Source: Ptychodera flava
Lineage: Eukaryota > Hemichordata > Enteropneusta > Ptychoderidae
DNA length: 64,000 nucleotides
Direction: 5' to 3'
Assembly (NCBI RefSeq): GCF_041260155.1
Contig: NC_091932.1
Location: 23,778,746 to 23,842,745 of the forward strand
In this document: in pieces, positions 63,359-64,000 of the stretch
Layout: every line of letters begins with the position of its first letter
How positions within the stretch are numbered: the first letter of the stretch is position 1
Made by a program: the position numbers and the translations under genes
Notes under the pieces: generated by a model
Databases searched by the model: none
What the model was told of the DNA's origin: nothing
Seen by the model: the letters and a program-made list of their open reading frames with translations, nothing else

Positions 63359-64000
63359 ATGGACAGGGTAGTGACTTTCGCCTAAAGCCGTTTCATCATA
63401 AATGACGAGCAGTAAGAAATCTTATTACCATACCCTTCGAAACTTTATTGTGTTTATCCTCACACTGTTAACACGACGGAAGGGTATTAAAGGGGTCAAA
63501 GTTGCCAAATTTTGGACCCTATGTTGAGTGCGTAGTAATTGGACTGCTATCGGACGTCGTATTTGGAATATGATTATAGGGGCTAAATATTGATATTTTG
63601 AAACTTCAAACCCCCGTTTTTCAATTTCGACGCTCTTAGAAAACTGTATGTAAACATTTCGTGATAAATTAGTTACTTTTAATCCATGGACGACGCAACT
63701 ATATTTCGAAGTGTACGACGCTTACATATCGGACATGGGCTGTCTCTCTGTGTTGCTTTCGGCACCTTGTATCATATCGTACGGTGTGGTTAACTTCGCC
63801 AAGTTTGTAGCGCCCGAAATAGCTTCTACCGAAAAAAAAACCTATCCAAAACGGGACAGCGTCACTTGACTTGATATGCTGTCACATGACTTGTAAAACG
63901 CTATCAATACAGAGCGAAGTGAGTACAACGAACAACATGTTATTAAATGTCCGAAAACTGAGGTCGTCCGAAAACTGTCACACAGTGTAGTTATTCAGAG
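63359..64000. other. Right flank, nothing assignable
   Basis: No gene, RNA or repeat could be supported at this edge of the window. Confidence 0.4.

Overview
This 64-kb window reads as nuclear DNA of an animal. Spliced genes with GT/AG introns, many AT, CT, CATA and CTAT microsatellites, LINE remnants and dense small DNA transposons all point that way. Gene families (HNMT-like methyltransferase, tandem zinc-type alcohol dehydrogenases) and the transposon types suggest a marine invertebrate, perhaps a hemichordate or cephalochordate; the sequence alone does not settle the species. No CRISPR array, bacterial operon, tRNA or rRNA gene was seen.

Three protein-coding genes can be rebuilt exon by exon, all on the minus strand. 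The first (1732-5069, 3 coding exons, 327 aa) is a histamine N-methyltransferase-like enzyme. The other two (19253-27173 and 34665-44234) are a tandem pair of zinc-containing medium-chain dehydrogenases. Each has 8 coding exons of identical length and a 372-aa product, and they differ at about 36 residues. They lie in a duplicated segment (about 18.49-28.75 kb and 33.10-45.61 kb) that includes the 5' untranslated exon and a conserved CRE-like site. Mobile elements that entered one copy after the duplication account for most of the length difference.

The rest is mainly mobile DNA. A 7.0-kb element at 9274-16287 has about 470-bp terminal inverted repeats, a possible 3-bp target duplication and one long, broken minus-strand gene (10148-14824). 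Its C-terminal part has the acidic-residue layout of an XPG/FEN1-type nuclease, so an Academ-like transposon is the best reading. At least four elements have 3-bp TAA or TTA duplications and G-run subterminal tracts (PIF/Harbinger-like): 5306-6546, 25280-26535, 50925-51871 and 51889-56526. Several foldback elements have TTAA duplications (2324-2999, 31635-31850, 34063-34382). A 3.8-kb CACTG-ended element at 59349-63147 carries dense GTGTTCA/TGAACAC arrays at both ends and sits inside another inverted-repeat element. Two LINE remnants (30432-31377 and 33665-34057), a MULE-like fragment and several minisatellites complete the picture.

The genes do not form a pathway together. The most informative structure is the duplicated dehydrogenase pair, which serves as an internal control for dating insertions, and the most unusual elements are the XPG-nuclease transposon and the GTGTTCA-array transposon.
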